Counted from the first letter of the stretch, positions 35,489 through 44,939 are shown. The stretch is DNA of 64,000 nt from Bulleidia sp. zg-1006 (GCF_016812035.1 NZ_CP069178.1:1054001-1118000), one strand, 5' to 3'. The notes: generated by a model from the sequence alone, not told the origin. Made by a program: numbers and translations.

Positions 35489-36772
35489 TTATTTCACCGG
35501 CTTACCTAATAAGCGGAACATATTCGCCTTATAAACTTCTACCCCCGGTTGATTAAATGGATTAATATCCATCATATAACAAGTCATAGCCGTTGCTAAG
35601 AAGAAGAAATAGCACAAATAACCAAAGCTATAAGCCGACATATCTTCCATAGAAATCACAAGATTAGGAACAGCACCCACTTCCGTATGGGCTTCTAATG
35701 TTCCCTGTTCTGCCATCTTATTCACCCAGTCGACGCCTTTGCCGCTTAAATAATTCATACCATCTAAGTTTTGCGCATCGTTTGGAATGAAGACTTCTTC
35801 TTGCGGTTGATTCACATGAAGAATTGTTTCAAATAAAATCTTCTTTCCTTCTTGGATAAATTGCCCTAAGGAATGCAAATCGGTCGAGAAGTTAGCGGAA
35901 TCCGGTAAAATACCCAGACCATTCTTTCCCTCACTTTCACCTAATAACTGCTTCCACCATTCAGCTAACATTGCTAATTGTGGTTCATAAGCCACAAACA
36001 ATTCGACATTGTAGCCCTGATTTTGCAAGATACGACGACAAATGGCGTATTGATAAGCTGGATTTTGATGCAAATCAGCTGTGTTTAATTCCTCATAAGC
36101 CTTCATTAAACCCGCATAAACTTCATCGATATCAATACCCATAATCGCCATCGGCACTAAGCCAACCGGTGTAATAACAGAGAAACGACCACCAATATCA
36201 TCTGGAATCACAAAAGTTTCATATCCTTCTTGATGACTTAAAGCCTTTAAAGTTCCACGCACTTTATCGGTTGTCGCAATAATACGTGTTTTACATTCTT
36301 CTTTACCATACTTCTTTTCCATGAATTCTTTTAATAAACGAAAAGAAAGAGCTGTTTCGGTTGTTGTTCCCGACTTTGAAATCACATTTAAAACAACCGA
36401 TTTATTTTCAATGTACTTCATCACTTGGGAAATATACGTTGAAGAAAAGGTATTGCCAATAAAAATAAGCTCTGTCTTATTATCCGAATACAAGCCTTGA
36501 ATCATTTCAATCGCTGCCCGAGCACCCAGATAAGAACCCCCAATACCACAAACAACTAAAACCTCTGCCTTATCCTTTACCTTCGTTGCCACTTCTTTAA
36601 TCCGAGAAAGTTCTTCTTGATCGTAATTTTTAGCCCAGTGTACCCAACCCATGAAGTCATTTCCGGCTCCGGTTTGGTTGATAATGGCTTGATGTAATTC
36701 ACTTACTTTTTCTTGATAAGAAAAAATATCTTCTTTTAAATTTGCATGACCGGTGTCTAATTTCATCATCAT
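35489..36772 (-). CDS. pgi: Glucose-6-phosphate isomerase
   Basis: A 427-residue glycolytic enzyme interconverting glucose-6-phosphate and fructose-6-phosphate. Signatures are VCGIGGSYLGARAAIE, NVISKSGTTTETALSFR, GGRFSVITPVGLVPMA and the C-terminal NPFNQPGVEVYKANMF. Length is a little under other Bacillota enzymes. Three ATG codons follow each other; GGAG spacing fits the first or second. It overlaps the end of the S1-domain gene by four bases. Confidence 0.96.
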   Translation of the reverse strand: MMMKLDTGHANLKEDIFSYQEKVSELHQAIINQTGAGNDFMGWVHWAKNYDQEELSRIKEVATKVKDKAEVLVVCGIGGSYLGARAAIEMIQGLYSDNKTELIFIGNTFSSTYISQVMKYIENKSVVLNVISKSGTTTETALSFRLLKEFMEKKYGKEECKTRIIATTDKVRGTLKALSHQEGYETFVIPDDIGGRFSVITPVGLVPMAIMGIDIDEVYAGLMKAYEELNTADLHQNPAYQYAICRRILQNQGYNVELFVAYEPQLAMLAEWWKQLLGESEGKNGLGILPDSANFSTDLHSLGQFIQEGKKILFETILHVNQPQEEVFIPNDAQNLDGMNYLSGKGVDWVNKMAEQGTLEAHTEVGAVPNLVISMEDMSAYSFGYLCYFFFLATAMTCYMMDINPFNQPGVEVYKANMFRLLGKPVK

Positions 36773-37137
36773 TTCATCTCCTTTTTAGCCTCTTCAATCC
36801 ATTTATCTAACTGAATTTCGATGCTACGAAACCCCCTTCTCATCAGAGGCAAGCTTGGTCTATCGTCCCTCAAACTTACATGGCGTTGGTGAAAGCGTCT
36901 TTTTTGAAGAGCCTTTAAGCTTAATTTCACTTGACTATTTTTTTCATCCAAATCAATAATCTTCGCTTTAATAAGCTGACCAACTTCTACATAAGAATGA
37001 ATATCTTTCACAAAGCCATCGGAAATTTCGGAAATATGGATTAAACCACTTATGTTTTTATCAATTGACACAAAAGCTCCATATGGCTGTAATCCTGTTA
37101 CTTTTCCTTCTACAACTTGTCCAACTTTATATTCCAT
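36769..37137 (-). CDS. S1 RNA-binding protein (YugI/CvfD-like)
   Basis: A 122-residue protein. Residues about 5-72 are an S1/OB domain (VEGKVTGLQPYGAFVSIDKNISGLIHISEISDGFV) and the rest is a basic tail ending in an acidic helix. This matches the general stress protein 13/CvfD group, which associates with ribosomes and affects translation. It is upstream of and coupled to pgi, an arrangement seen in several Bacillota. Confidence 0.85.
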   Translation of the reverse strand: MEYKVGQVVEGKVTGLQPYGAFVSIDKNISGLIHISEISDGFVKDIHSYVEVGQLIKAKIIDLDEKNSQVKLSLKALQKRRFHQRHVSLRDDRPSLPLMRRGFRSIEIQLDKWIEEAKKEMK

Positions 37138-37245
37138 TTCTTGCCCCTACCGTTACTAAGTATAGCACAATCCTTAATCACTTCAGTGGACAGTTAAAAA
37201 AACTTAATAGTAGGATATAGGTATAAAGAGGAGAAAAAATAACGT

Positions 37246-37548
37246 ATGCCCGATGTTATTGATAAAATTGCGATTCATCCTGAAAGAAAGGAACTTTTAG
37301 GAAGAATCCAACACACATTAGATAAGATTAGACCCTACATCCAAGCGGATGGTGGTGATTGTGAATTGGTTGGCTTTGATGATGGTGTTGTTATTGTATC
37401 GATGACCGGTGCTTGCCAAGGTTGCGGTATCATCGATGTAACACTGAATGATGGAATTAAAGCCATCTTAATGGATGAAGTTCCTGAAGTCAAAGACGTT
37501 AAAATGTTAGAAGCGAATCCTTATAGTCAATTCACTCCATATTACTAA
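37246..37548 (+). CDS. NifU-like iron-sulfur scaffold protein
   Basis: A 100-residue protein consisting of a single NifU C-terminal domain. It has IRPYIQADGGDCELVGF and the cluster-binding CQGCG (CX2C) motif. It carries and delivers Fe-S clusters, relevant to the many Fe-S proteins here (RnfB, RnfC, ferredoxin). AGAGGAG precedes the ATG. It is monocistronic and divergent from the S1-domain gene. Confidence 0.92.
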   Translation: MPDVIDKIAIHPERKELLGRIQHTLDKIRPYIQADGGDCELVGFDDGVVIVSMTGACQGCGIIDVTLNDGIKAILMDEVPEVKDVKMLEANPYSQFTPYY

Positions 37549-37564
37549 AAAGACTGGTCTTTTT
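37546..37564 (+). terminator. Terminator after the NifU-like gene
   Basis: AAAAAGAC-TG-GTCTTTTT, a short hairpin overlapping the stop codon. Confidence 0.6.
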
Positions 37565-37566
37565 AA

Positions 37567-37586
37567 GTGAAGCCCAAAAGTTGGAC
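37567..37586 (-). repeat. Possible IS-end scar, second copy
   Basis: The complement resembles 23256-23275 (17 of 20 bases) around the shared core AACTTTTGGG. It lies in the loop between an AAGTGAA and a TTCACTT arm. No transposase gene accompanies it. Confidence 0.35.
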
Positions 37587-37608
37587 AAACCAATAAAGGA
37601 GATTCACT

Positions 37609-38754
37609 TCATTTTAAGTGGATTTTTTTCTCTTTCAAGCGTTCCGTTGTTTTATTACGTAACAAAACATAAATCACCGAGAATAAAGGAACACCAATAA
37701 TCATGCCGACGATGCCGAACATAGCACCCCCTGCAATAATGGAAAACATCACCCAAATAGATGGTAAACCAACTGCCGAGCCAAGAATTCTTGGACCAAT
37801 GATATTGCCGTCCACCTGTTGTAAAATAAAGATGAATAGCCCCAATGTTAAGCCACGCCATGGATTAATTAAGATAATCATAATCGTTAATGGGATGCCA
37901 CCAATAAATGGTCCAAAAACAGGTATCATATTCGTCACACCGATAATGACTGATACTAGTGGTGCGTATGGAATTCTTAATAGCAAACAGCCCACGTAAC
38001 AAACAATACCAATAATCAAAGAATCCAAAGCCTTACCGGCAATAAAGTTATTGAAGGTATCAATCACCATACGACAAACACTGAAAAAGCTGGTTGCTCT
38101 TGGAAAAGGAACAAGGGAAAAAACAACTTTTCGTAATTGCGATTTCAACTTTTCTTCATCCAAAAGTATATAGAACGCTATGATAATACCAATAAGGAAA
38201 TCTAATATACCCCGTGCAAAAGAAACGGCTGAATAGTATAACTGACTAATTCCTCCAGCCGTATTTAGGGTTAACCATTTTTGCAGAGATGCTAAGAAAG
38301 TTTGTAAGGTAGCGTTAAGATAATTCCAAACCTCATTCAAATTGATTGGTAAACTTTCTAAATAACGATACCCTGACTGCATATATCCCGGAAAGGCATT
38401 GGAGAAGGTCTGTACACTAGCGTATAGTTGAGGAATTAAGATAGAGAAGAAACCTATCAGTATCAATAAAAAGATGATGATAGAAATGAAACTGGCGACC
38501 ATTCTTTTCATTCGTTCTGTCCAACCCATCGGTTTTAGCACATTATATTCGATAATCTTGCGAATTGGATTTAATAAGAAAGCGAATATAAAGCCAAACA
38601 CAAATGGCATTAAAGCGCGAATGGCACTTGACCATAATTGCATCACAAAGGGAATATATCTAATCGCAAAATAAAATACTATCAATATCATTCCCGAAAT
38701 CGTTAGCGATAAAATCTGTTCTCGTGTTTCCGGTTTTATATTTTTCCAATTCAT
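37609..38754 (-). CDS. AI-2E family transporter
   Basis: A 381-residue membrane protein with about seven or eight helices. It has the family segments FNNFIAGKALDSLIIG, IPVFGPFIGGIP and LQQVDGNIIGPRILG, typical of the AI-2E/YdbI/YrrI permease family. Members export autoinducer-2 or act as Na+/H+ antiporters; the substrate is uncertain. The frame opens at a GTG (38760), but AAGGAGT spacing favours the ATG at 38754. Confidence 0.88.
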   Translation of the reverse strand: MNWKNIKPETREQILSLTISGMILIVFYFAIRYIPFVMQLWSSAIRALMPFVFGFIFAFLLNPIRKIIEYNVLKPMGWTERMKRMVASFISIIIFLLILIGFFSILIPQLYASVQTFSNAFPGYMQSGYRYLESLPINLNEVWNYLNATLQTFLASLQKWLTLNTAGGISQLYYSAVSFARGILDFLIGIIIAFYILLDEEKLKSQLRKVVFSLVPFPRATSFFSVCRMVIDTFNNFIAGKALDSLIIGIVCYVGCLLLRIPYAPLVSVIIGVTNMIPVFGPFIGGIPLTIMIILINPWRGLTLGLFIFILQQVDGNIIGPRILGSAVGLPSIWVMFSIIAGGAMFGIVGMIIGVPLFSVIYVLLRNKTTERLKEKKIHLK

Positions 38755-38829
38755 AAGCACTCCTTCTTGCTTATTATAGCGTAGAACACTTTATTTGACA
38801 GTCCTTTTTTTGCATGCTATAAAGTGAAG

Positions 38830-38980
38830 GTCTTTTATCAAGAATGAGGGAGAGAGTCAGTTCTAGGAACTCATGCCAACCTGCAAACGCAAGGTGGTAC
38901 AGCTGACAACGATGAAGAAGGAGAAATCCCCGGAAGCTCTTCCACTACTCGTATAAGACATAGGAAAGGAGCTTTTTATT
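38830..38980 (+). promoter_or_regulatory. Probable SAM-sensing riboswitch in front of metK
   Basis: A 150-base structured leader. GCCAACCTGC-AAAC-GCAAGGTGGT (38875-38898) forms a hairpin whose sequence closely follows the P3 arm of SAM-I (S-box) riboswitches. GTCAG/CTGAC (38856-38860 and 38903-38907) closes it. Further on, AAGCTCTTCC (38934-38943) can pair either with GGAAG locally or with the Shine-Dalgarno region GGAAAGGAGCTT (38963-38974), giving a translational on/off switch. The 5' half differs from the SAM-I consensus, so this may be a variant class. Confidence 0.6.
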
Positions 38981-40075
38981 GTGGCAAAATATTATTTTAC
39001 ATCTGAATCGGTTACTTCTGGACATTCGGATAAAATCTGTGATTTAATTGCGGACTCTATTCTTGATGCGGCTTTAGCACAAGATCCCAAATCCCACATG
39101 GCTGTGGAAGCGACCATCAAAGACGATACCATCTTTGTTTATGGAGAAGCTTTCACCGGCGCAAAGATTGATTATGAAGGCATTGCCAAGAAAGTCTTAA
39201 AAGACATTGGTTATCCGGAGGAATACCATGTGATTTTAAAAGTTAATAAACAATCCGCAGAAATTAACTCCGCTGTTAATCATGAGGAATATAGTGCCGG
39301 TGACCAAGGCATTATGTTTGGCTTTGCGTCGGATGAAACGAAATCTTATATGCCTTTTGCGATTGATTGTGCCCATATGTTAGCGAAACGTCTCGAACAA
39401 GTTCGTCGAGAAAATCCAACTTTACTAGGTCCGGATGGGAAAACGCAGGTAACTGTTGAGTATGAAGATGGTGAGTTAAAGCGAATTGAAACTATTGTTA
39501 TTTCAAGCCAACATAGCCAAAGCATCTGTCAAGAAGAATTGAAAAAACTTATTCATGAGCAAGTTATTGTTCCTGTTGTCAAACCTGAATTGATAGATGA
39601 AAATACGAAATTCTTAATCAACCCATCCGGTTCCTTTGTTGTCGGGGGCTCTTGGGGAGATTCAGGAACGACGGGTCGAAAGATTGTTGTGGATACTTAT
39701 GGTGGTTATGCGCCAATTGGCGGTGGTTGTTTCTCATCCAAAGATCCAACGAAAGTAGACCGTAGCGCCGCATATTATGCTCGTTATGTTTGTCGCAATC
39801 TTGTCGCAAATGGTTTAGCTAAGAAATGCCAAATTGAATTGTCCTATGCAATTGGTGAACCAAATCCTATTTCTATCAATGTGAATAGCTTTGGTACATC
39901 TGCTTACAGCGATAAAGAACTAGAAGCTATTGTACAAAAAAACTTTAACTTCTCGGTAAAAAATATGATTCAAGAATTAGACCTTGAAAGACCTATCTAT
40001 ACCCAAACCACCAATTATGGTCACTTTGGTAAACCTTATCTCCCCTGGGAACAATTTAAAAAAATCAGCCTCTAG
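38981..40075 (+). CDS. metK: S-adenosylmethionine synthetase
   Basis: A 364-residue enzyme that makes SAM from methionine and ATP. Signatures are TSESVTSGHSDKICD, GEAFTGAKIDYEGI, the GAGDQG-like segment written here SAGDQGIMFGFA, FLINPSGSFVVGGSWGDSGTTGRK and GGGCFSSKDPTKVDRS. It is somewhat shorter than the usual 380-400 residues. It starts with GTG, and AGGAAAGGAG lies ten bases upstream inside the leader that can mask it. Several motif residues vary from the common forms, for example SW for PQ and CF for AF. Confidence 0.94.
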   Translation: MAKYYFTSESVTSGHSDKICDLIADSILDAALAQDPKSHMAVEATIKDDTIFVYGEAFTGAKIDYEGIAKKVLKDIGYPEEYHVILKVNKQSAEINSAVNHEEYSAGDQGIMFGFASDETKSYMPFAIDCAHMLAKRLEQVRRENPTLLGPDGKTQVTVEYEDGELKRIETIVISSQHSQSICQEELKKLIHEQVIVPVVKPELIDENTKFLINPSGSFVVGGSWGDSGTTGRKIVVDTYGGYAPIGGGCFSSKDPTKVDRSAAYYARYVCRNLVANGLAKKCQIELSYAIGEPNPISINVNSFGTSAYSDKELEAIVQKNFNFSVKNMIQELDLERPIYTQTTNYGHFGKPYLPWEQFKKISL

Positions 40076-40086
40076 TGAGGCTTTTT
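40067..40086 (+). terminator. Terminator of metK
   Basis: AGCCTC-TAGT-GAGGCT followed by T residues; the metK stop codon TAG forms the loop. Confidence 0.85.
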
Positions 40087-40217
40087 AAGTACTTCATTCT
40101 TAGTAGTGAACTGTTCAAACTTTCCATCTTCAATTAAATTAAAATCAGCCACTAATGTATCAATTTTCATTGGTAGTCAGAATCTTTCGCTTCACCTTCC
40201 AATTCCGGCAATACCAT

Positions 40218-40247
40218 TTAAAAAAGTCAGCTTTCACTGACTTTTCA
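40218..40247 (-). terminator. Terminator after the third flavoreductase
   Basis: AAAGTCAG and CTGACTTT with a six-base loop, flanked by A and T runs, just after the reductase stop. Confidence 0.8.
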
Positions 40248-40251
40248 ATTC

Positions 40252-42099
40252 TTATTTAACATTATTAGCTGCATTTGTTCCGGCAATACGTCCGAAAATA
40301 ACGAAGTCAGCTACCGCATTACCACCTAAACGGTTAGCCCCATGCACCCCACCAGTTACTTCACCGGCAGCGAATAAGTTCGCAATGGTTTTTCCTTCTT
40401 TATTCAATACTTCAGCCTTTTCATTGATTTGGATACCGCCCATTGTGTGGTGTACACCGGGGCTTACTTTAATTGCATAGTATGGTGCTTTATTTAAAGG
40501 ATTTGTAAAACTTGTACGATTGAATTCCGGATCCTTCTTATTGGCAACATAACCATTCCATGTCTTTAAGGTGTTCGCTAAATTTACTTCATCAGCACCA
40601 ATCACTTTTGCTAATTCTTCTGCACTCTTACCGGTCTTGGTGTAACCTTTCTTGATATAGCCGGCAATAACACTGGATTTATCTACCATAGCCTGATCCA
40701 CAACCAACCATGCAAAACCGCCCGGTTGCTTCAATTCAGCTTGTGATACCGCATCACGTGTACCAACTTCATCAAAGAAACGCTTACCTTCTGAATTTAC
40801 TAAGATAGCTCCATCACCACGAAGACCTTCTGTAATCAAAGATTTTGATTCATATTCAACCGTTGGATGAATTTGAATTTGGTTCATGTCCACTGTATTA
40901 GCCCCAATGGCTTCTGCCATCTTAATACCATCACCTGTGATACCGGATGTATTGGTTGTTGCCATACTCTTTAATTCAGGTTTTAACTTTACAACCATTT
41001 CTGCGTTACCCGCAAAACCTCCCGTTGTTAAAACAACCGATTTCGCATTGACTGTATAACCATCCGCTTTAACCCCAACAGCCTTGCCATCCTTCACTAA
41101 TATTTCCTTTACTGCCGCTTCATAAATAATCTTCACACCCAGTTCTTCCGCTTTCTTTTGCAGAATTGGAACTAAATAAGAACCAACCGCAATTGTCTTA
41201 CCTTCCGCATTCACCGGCTTATGGATTCTCTTAACACTAGCACCACCGAAAGAGCCAACTTGCGATAAATCAGCCCCATTTTCTTTTAACCAATCAATGG
41301 CTGAAGCACTATTTTTAGTCAATGTTTCTACTAAAGTACGATTATTCAAATTCTTACCACCAATCATAGTATCTAAGACGAATAAATCGACAGAGTCAAA
41401 ATAACCGCTTGGATTCTTTTTGTATTCCGTGTATTGTGTTTTCACTTTATCTGCCAAAGGTTTTAATTCCGGATACTTTTCAGCATTCTTCAATGTCTTT
41501 TCAATACCGGAACCTTCAACAAACTTATTTTTATCTTGAAGTTTTGTTTTGGCTGCGTTCATACCACCTGTAGATAAAGTACTGTTACCACCCGCAATGG
41601 CTTTCTTTTCTAAAACAACCACGTTCTTTCCGGCTTGTTTCGCTGTAATAGCGGCGGTTAACCCGGCCCCGCCGGCACCAACAACGACCACATCCGTGTT
41701 TAATGTTTCTTCTTTCTTTTTTTCCTTCTTAATAGCTTTCTTTAAAGCATTTACATCAGCACCGGAAGACTTAATCGCCGCTTCCGTAGCCGATAAAATA
41801 GCTTTACTTGTTAAAGTAGCACCCGAAACACTATCGACAGCCAAAGATTGATTCTTCACGATTTCTTCGGGAATCTTCTTCAAAGCAGTCGATGCAATCT
41901 CCTTTGTTTCTTCTTGCTTGGTAATCTTAACAGTTTCAATCTTCTTTTCGCTTAAAGTCACTTCAACTGCCACATCACCATTTCTGCCCTTAGCACTACC
42001 TGTATAAGTACCGGCTTTAAAACTTAAACTAGACTTTGGTGAACAAGCACTCAAAACCAAAGTAAAAGCTAACAAGATAACTGACAAAAACTTTTTCAT
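40252..42099 (-). CDS. Lipoprotein fumarate-reductase-type flavoprotein, third copy
   Basis: A 615-residue surface lipoprotein (lipobox LSAC). The FMN_bind domain (about 25-110) carries the site VDSVSGATLTS. The FAD domain follows (VVVGAGGAGLTAAIT). Active-site segments typical of soluble fumarate reductases are present: GVHHTMGGIQI, GGVHGANRLGGNAVADF and EVGTRDAVSQ. Its FMN domain resembles that of the 23.3-kb paralogue, but its reductase domain is of the fumarate type. Monocistronic with its own terminator. Confidence 0.9.
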   Translation of the reverse strand: MKKFLSVILLAFTLVLSACSPKSSLSFKAGTYTGSAKGRNGDVAVEVTLSEKKIETVKITKQEETKEIASTALKKIPEEIVKNQSLAVDSVSGATLTSKAILSATEAAIKSSGADVNALKKAIKKEKKKEETLNTDVVVVGAGGAGLTAAITAKQAGKNVVVLEKKAIAGGNSTLSTGGMNAAKTKLQDKNKFVEGSGIEKTLKNAEKYPELKPLADKVKTQYTEYKKNPSGYFDSVDLFVLDTMIGGKNLNNRTLVETLTKNSASAIDWLKENGADLSQVGSFGGASVKRIHKPVNAEGKTIAVGSYLVPILQKKAEELGVKIIYEAAVKEILVKDGKAVGVKADGYTVNAKSVVLTTGGFAGNAEMVVKLKPELKSMATTNTSGITGDGIKMAEAIGANTVDMNQIQIHPTVEYESKSLITEGLRGDGAILVNSEGKRFFDEVGTRDAVSQAELKQPGGFAWLVVDQAMVDKSSVIAGYIKKGYTKTGKSAEELAKVIGADEVNLANTLKTWNGYVANKKDPEFNRTSFTNPLNKAPYYAIKVSPGVHHTMGGIQINEKAEVLNKEGKTIANLFAAGEVTGGVHGANRLGGNAVADFVIFGRIAGTNAANNVK

Positions 42100-42170
42100 T
42101 ATTTATCCCCCTTATCAGCAGTACTATCATACCATAGAAACCTATTAAACTAATGGTCTATATAAAGAAA

Positions 42171-42195
42171 AATCACTAGTGAAACACTAGCGATT
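42171..42195 (-). terminator. Terminator of ileS
   Basis: AATCACTAGTG and CACTAGCGATT form a stem with one mismatch, followed by T residues on the minus strand. Confidence 0.75.
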
Positions 42196-42200
42196 TTATC

Positions 42201-44927
42201 CTATCGAATGATTTTAAAAGTTTCCATCACTTGATGACAACGGGGACATAAACCATTCTCATCCACCTGTTCATCATAATTCCAACAACGAGGGCATTTT
42301 TGACCACTTGCCTTTAGAACTTCAACCCTTTGTTCTCCCACATTCAATTCCACTTGGCTGACAATCAGCCATTGGGCTAAAGAAGAGCCTAAATTCCTTT
42401 CCAATAAGCTCTTGTTTTCTTTGCTAAGAGTTAAAACAAGCTTCGCTTCTTGTGAAGAAGCCACTATTTTTTCATGACGAGCTTCTTCAATTGCTTTGGT
42501 GACTAATGAACGCAAATCGAATAAACGATTGATTTCTTCTCGTAATTCTATTTCTTGCCCATAATTTTGAACCTTTGGGAATTCTTCATAATGAACCGAT
42601 TCTTTTCCTAAATGGGAGAAATGGATCCAAATTTCTTCCGTCGTATAGACTAAGAATGGTGCCCATAACTTCACTAAAGCATCCACACAAGTCCAGTATA
42701 CCGTTTGAACTTGGCGACGGCGTTTATCTTCTTTTGCGGACACATACAGAATATCTTTTGTGAAATCACAATAATAAGAAGAAAGCACATTCACCATGAA
42801 ATACATTAATTCCTTATTCACAGCTAAGTAATTGTATTCTTCGACATCCTTACGGACTTGCTTCACAAGATCATTTAGCAACACAAGAACTTGTTGATCA
42901 ACCTTTTCTAGTTGCTCAAAAGCGACTAAATCTTTGCTTGGATTAAAATCATCACGCGAAATATTTCCTAACAAGAAACGGAAAGTATTACGAATTTTAC
43001 GATATTGTTCAGAAGTTTGTTTGATATTACTATCCCCTAACTTCAAATCTTCTTTAAAGTCGGAAGTCATTGCCCAAAGACGAAATACGTCGGCTCCATT
43101 CACCTTAATAATATCCAATGGATTGACAACATTACCAAGTGATTTTGACATCTTTTCACCTTTTGAATCCACCACATAGCCATGGCTTAACACTTCTTTA
43201 TAAGGGGCTCTACCATTTACAGCTGTTGAAACAATCAAGGATGAGTTAAACCAACCGCGGTATTGATCTGAACCCTCAAAATACAAGTCACATGGATAAT
43301 CATAGCCACGTGCACTTAGTTCATTCCAAGAAGAACCCGAGTCAAACCAAACGTCCATAATATCTTTTTCTTTACTAAACAAACCATTTGGTGAAGCTGG
43401 ATTCGTATATCCTTCCGGCAATAAATCTTGTGCTTGTTTTTCAAACCAAATATTCGATCCAAACTCATCTACTAAATGAGCGATATGCTCAAAAACTTCT
43501 TTTTCCATAATTGGACTACCATCTTCATTGTAGAGGATGGGAATGGGAACTCCCCATAGACGTTGACGCGAAATACACCAATCTCCACGGTCAGCAATCA
43601 TATTATGCATTCGCTTTTGACCAAAGGAATTGTGCCATTTAATTTCTTCATCAATTTCTTTTAAAGCTTGTGTGCGAACTTTATCAATCGAACAGAACCA
43701 CTGCTTGACAGCTCTAAAAATGACTTTCTTCTTTAAACGGTCATCGTGCGGATACGAGTGGGTGATATTTTCTACAGCCAATAAGAATTTTTTTTCATTC
43801 ATATCATGAAGAATAGCCTTCGAGCAATCTTCAAAGAACATGCCTTCATATTTACCTGCTTCTTCATTCATGTATCCACGTGCATTGACCGAACAAATTG
43901 GCGCAATACCATACTTTTGACAAACCAAATAGTCATCCAAACCATGACCGCCTGCGGTATGAACAACCCCTGTACCATCTTCATCGGTCACATGGTTTCC
44001 TAACAAACAAGGACAATCTTTCTCTAAGACCACATGATGATAGGTAATATTTTCTAATTCACGACCTTTAAAGGTTCTTAAAATACCTTTATTTTCTAAT
44101 TGAAATTTGGCTAATAATTTCTCAACAAACTTTTCTAAAAGCACTAGTTTACCAGCATCGGTTAATACCTGTGCATACACTAAATCAGGATGCACCGCTA
44201 CGGCTTCATTAGAAGGAATGGTCCAGGGGGTTGTTGTCCAGATAACGAAGTTATCCTCTTCATCTAAAACACCTTTCCCATCCGCAATTGGAAACTTCAA
44301 ATAAATCGTCGTGTCTTTGACATCTTTATAGATAATTTCCGAATCCGCTACGGCTGTTTCATTAAAAGGCGACCAATACACCGGCTTTAAGCCTTGGAAA
44401 ATCATTCCCTTTAAAGCCATATTCGCAAAGCTGCGAATTTGGCGACCTTCAAATTCTTTTTGTAAGCTAATATATGGGTGATCATAATCGGCAATTTGTC
44501 CCAAACGCTTTTCCGTTTCCATTTGGCTTGCCATTTGACCATGGGCAAACTCTTCGCACTTACGACGGAATTCAGTGGCTGAAATTGACTTACGATCCAC
44601 ACCCAATTTCTGAATCGCATTTTCGATTGGTAAACCATGGGTATCCCAACCCGGAAAGAATGGTGTGTAATAACCAAGCATCGCATGACTTCTCACAATA
44701 AAATCCTTGATGGAACGATTCATCGCTGTTCCGGCGTGTAAGTTACCATTCGCATAAGGAGGACCATCATGCAATACAAAAGATGGCTGTCCTTCATGTT
44801 GCTTTAGGATACTTTCATAATGCTTCTTATCTTCCCAATTCTTTAAAATAGCTGGTTCCTTCTTCGCCAAATTTCCTCTCATTTCAAAATCTGTTTTTGG
44901 CATATTTAGAGTTTCTTTGTAATCCAT
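42201..44927 (-). CDS. ileS: Isoleucyl-tRNA synthetase
   Basis: A 908-residue class I synthetase. It has VLHDGPPYANGNLHAGTAMN (the HIGH site reads HAGT), the editing domain with WTTTPWTIPSNEAVAV, WISRQRxWG-type segment CISRQRLWGVPIP, GWFNSSL, the KMSKS loop GEKMSKSLGN, an anticodon-binding helical domain and a C-terminal zinc finger (CPRCW and CPRC). It charges tRNA-Ile and hydrolyses mischarged valine. Controlled by the T-box just upstream. Length is normal for the bacterial type. Confidence 0.96.
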   Translation of the reverse strand: MDYKETLNMPKTDFEMRGNLAKKEPAILKNWEDKKHYESILKQHEGQPSFVLHDGPPYANGNLHAGTAMNRSIKDFIVRSHAMLGYYTPFFPGWDTHGLPIENAIQKLGVDRKSISATEFRRKCEEFAHGQMASQMETEKRLGQIADYDHPYISLQKEFEGRQIRSFANMALKGMIFQGLKPVYWSPFNETAVADSEIIYKDVKDTTIYLKFPIADGKGVLDEEDNFVIWTTTPWTIPSNEAVAVHPDLVYAQVLTDAGKLVLLEKFVEKLLAKFQLENKGILRTFKGRELENITYHHVVLEKDCPCLLGNHVTDEDGTGVVHTAGGHGLDDYLVCQKYGIAPICSVNARGYMNEEAGKYEGMFFEDCSKAILHDMNEKKFLLAVENITHSYPHDDRLKKKVIFRAVKQWFCSIDKVRTQALKEIDEEIKWHNSFGQKRMHNMIADRGDWCISRQRLWGVPIPILYNEDGSPIMEKEVFEHIAHLVDEFGSNIWFEKQAQDLLPEGYTNPASPNGLFSKEKDIMDVWFDSGSSWNELSARGYDYPCDLYFEGSDQYRGWFNSSLIVSTAVNGRAPYKEVLSHGYVVDSKGEKMSKSLGNVVNPLDIIKVNGADVFRLWAMTSDFKEDLKLGDSNIKQTSEQYRKIRNTFRFLLGNISRDDFNPSKDLVAFEQLEKVDQQVLVLLNDLVKQVRKDVEEYNYLAVNKELMYFMVNVLSSYYCDFTKDILYVSAKEDKRRRQVQTVYWTCVDALVKLWAPFLVYTTEEIWIHFSHLGKESVHYEEFPKVQNYGQEIELREEINRLFDLRSLVTKAIEEARHEKIVASSQEAKLVLTLSKENKSLLERNLGSSLAQWLIVSQVELNVGEQRVEVLKASGQKCPRCWNYDEQVDENGLCPRCHQVMETFKIIR

Positions 44928-44939
44928 TGTGACCTCCTT

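Noticed and set aside
38880-38912. AAGGTGGTAC in the metK leader as a T-box
   Set aside because: The conserved ACCGCG half is absent and no terminator follows; the hairpin fits the S-box P3 arm, and the gene is metK.
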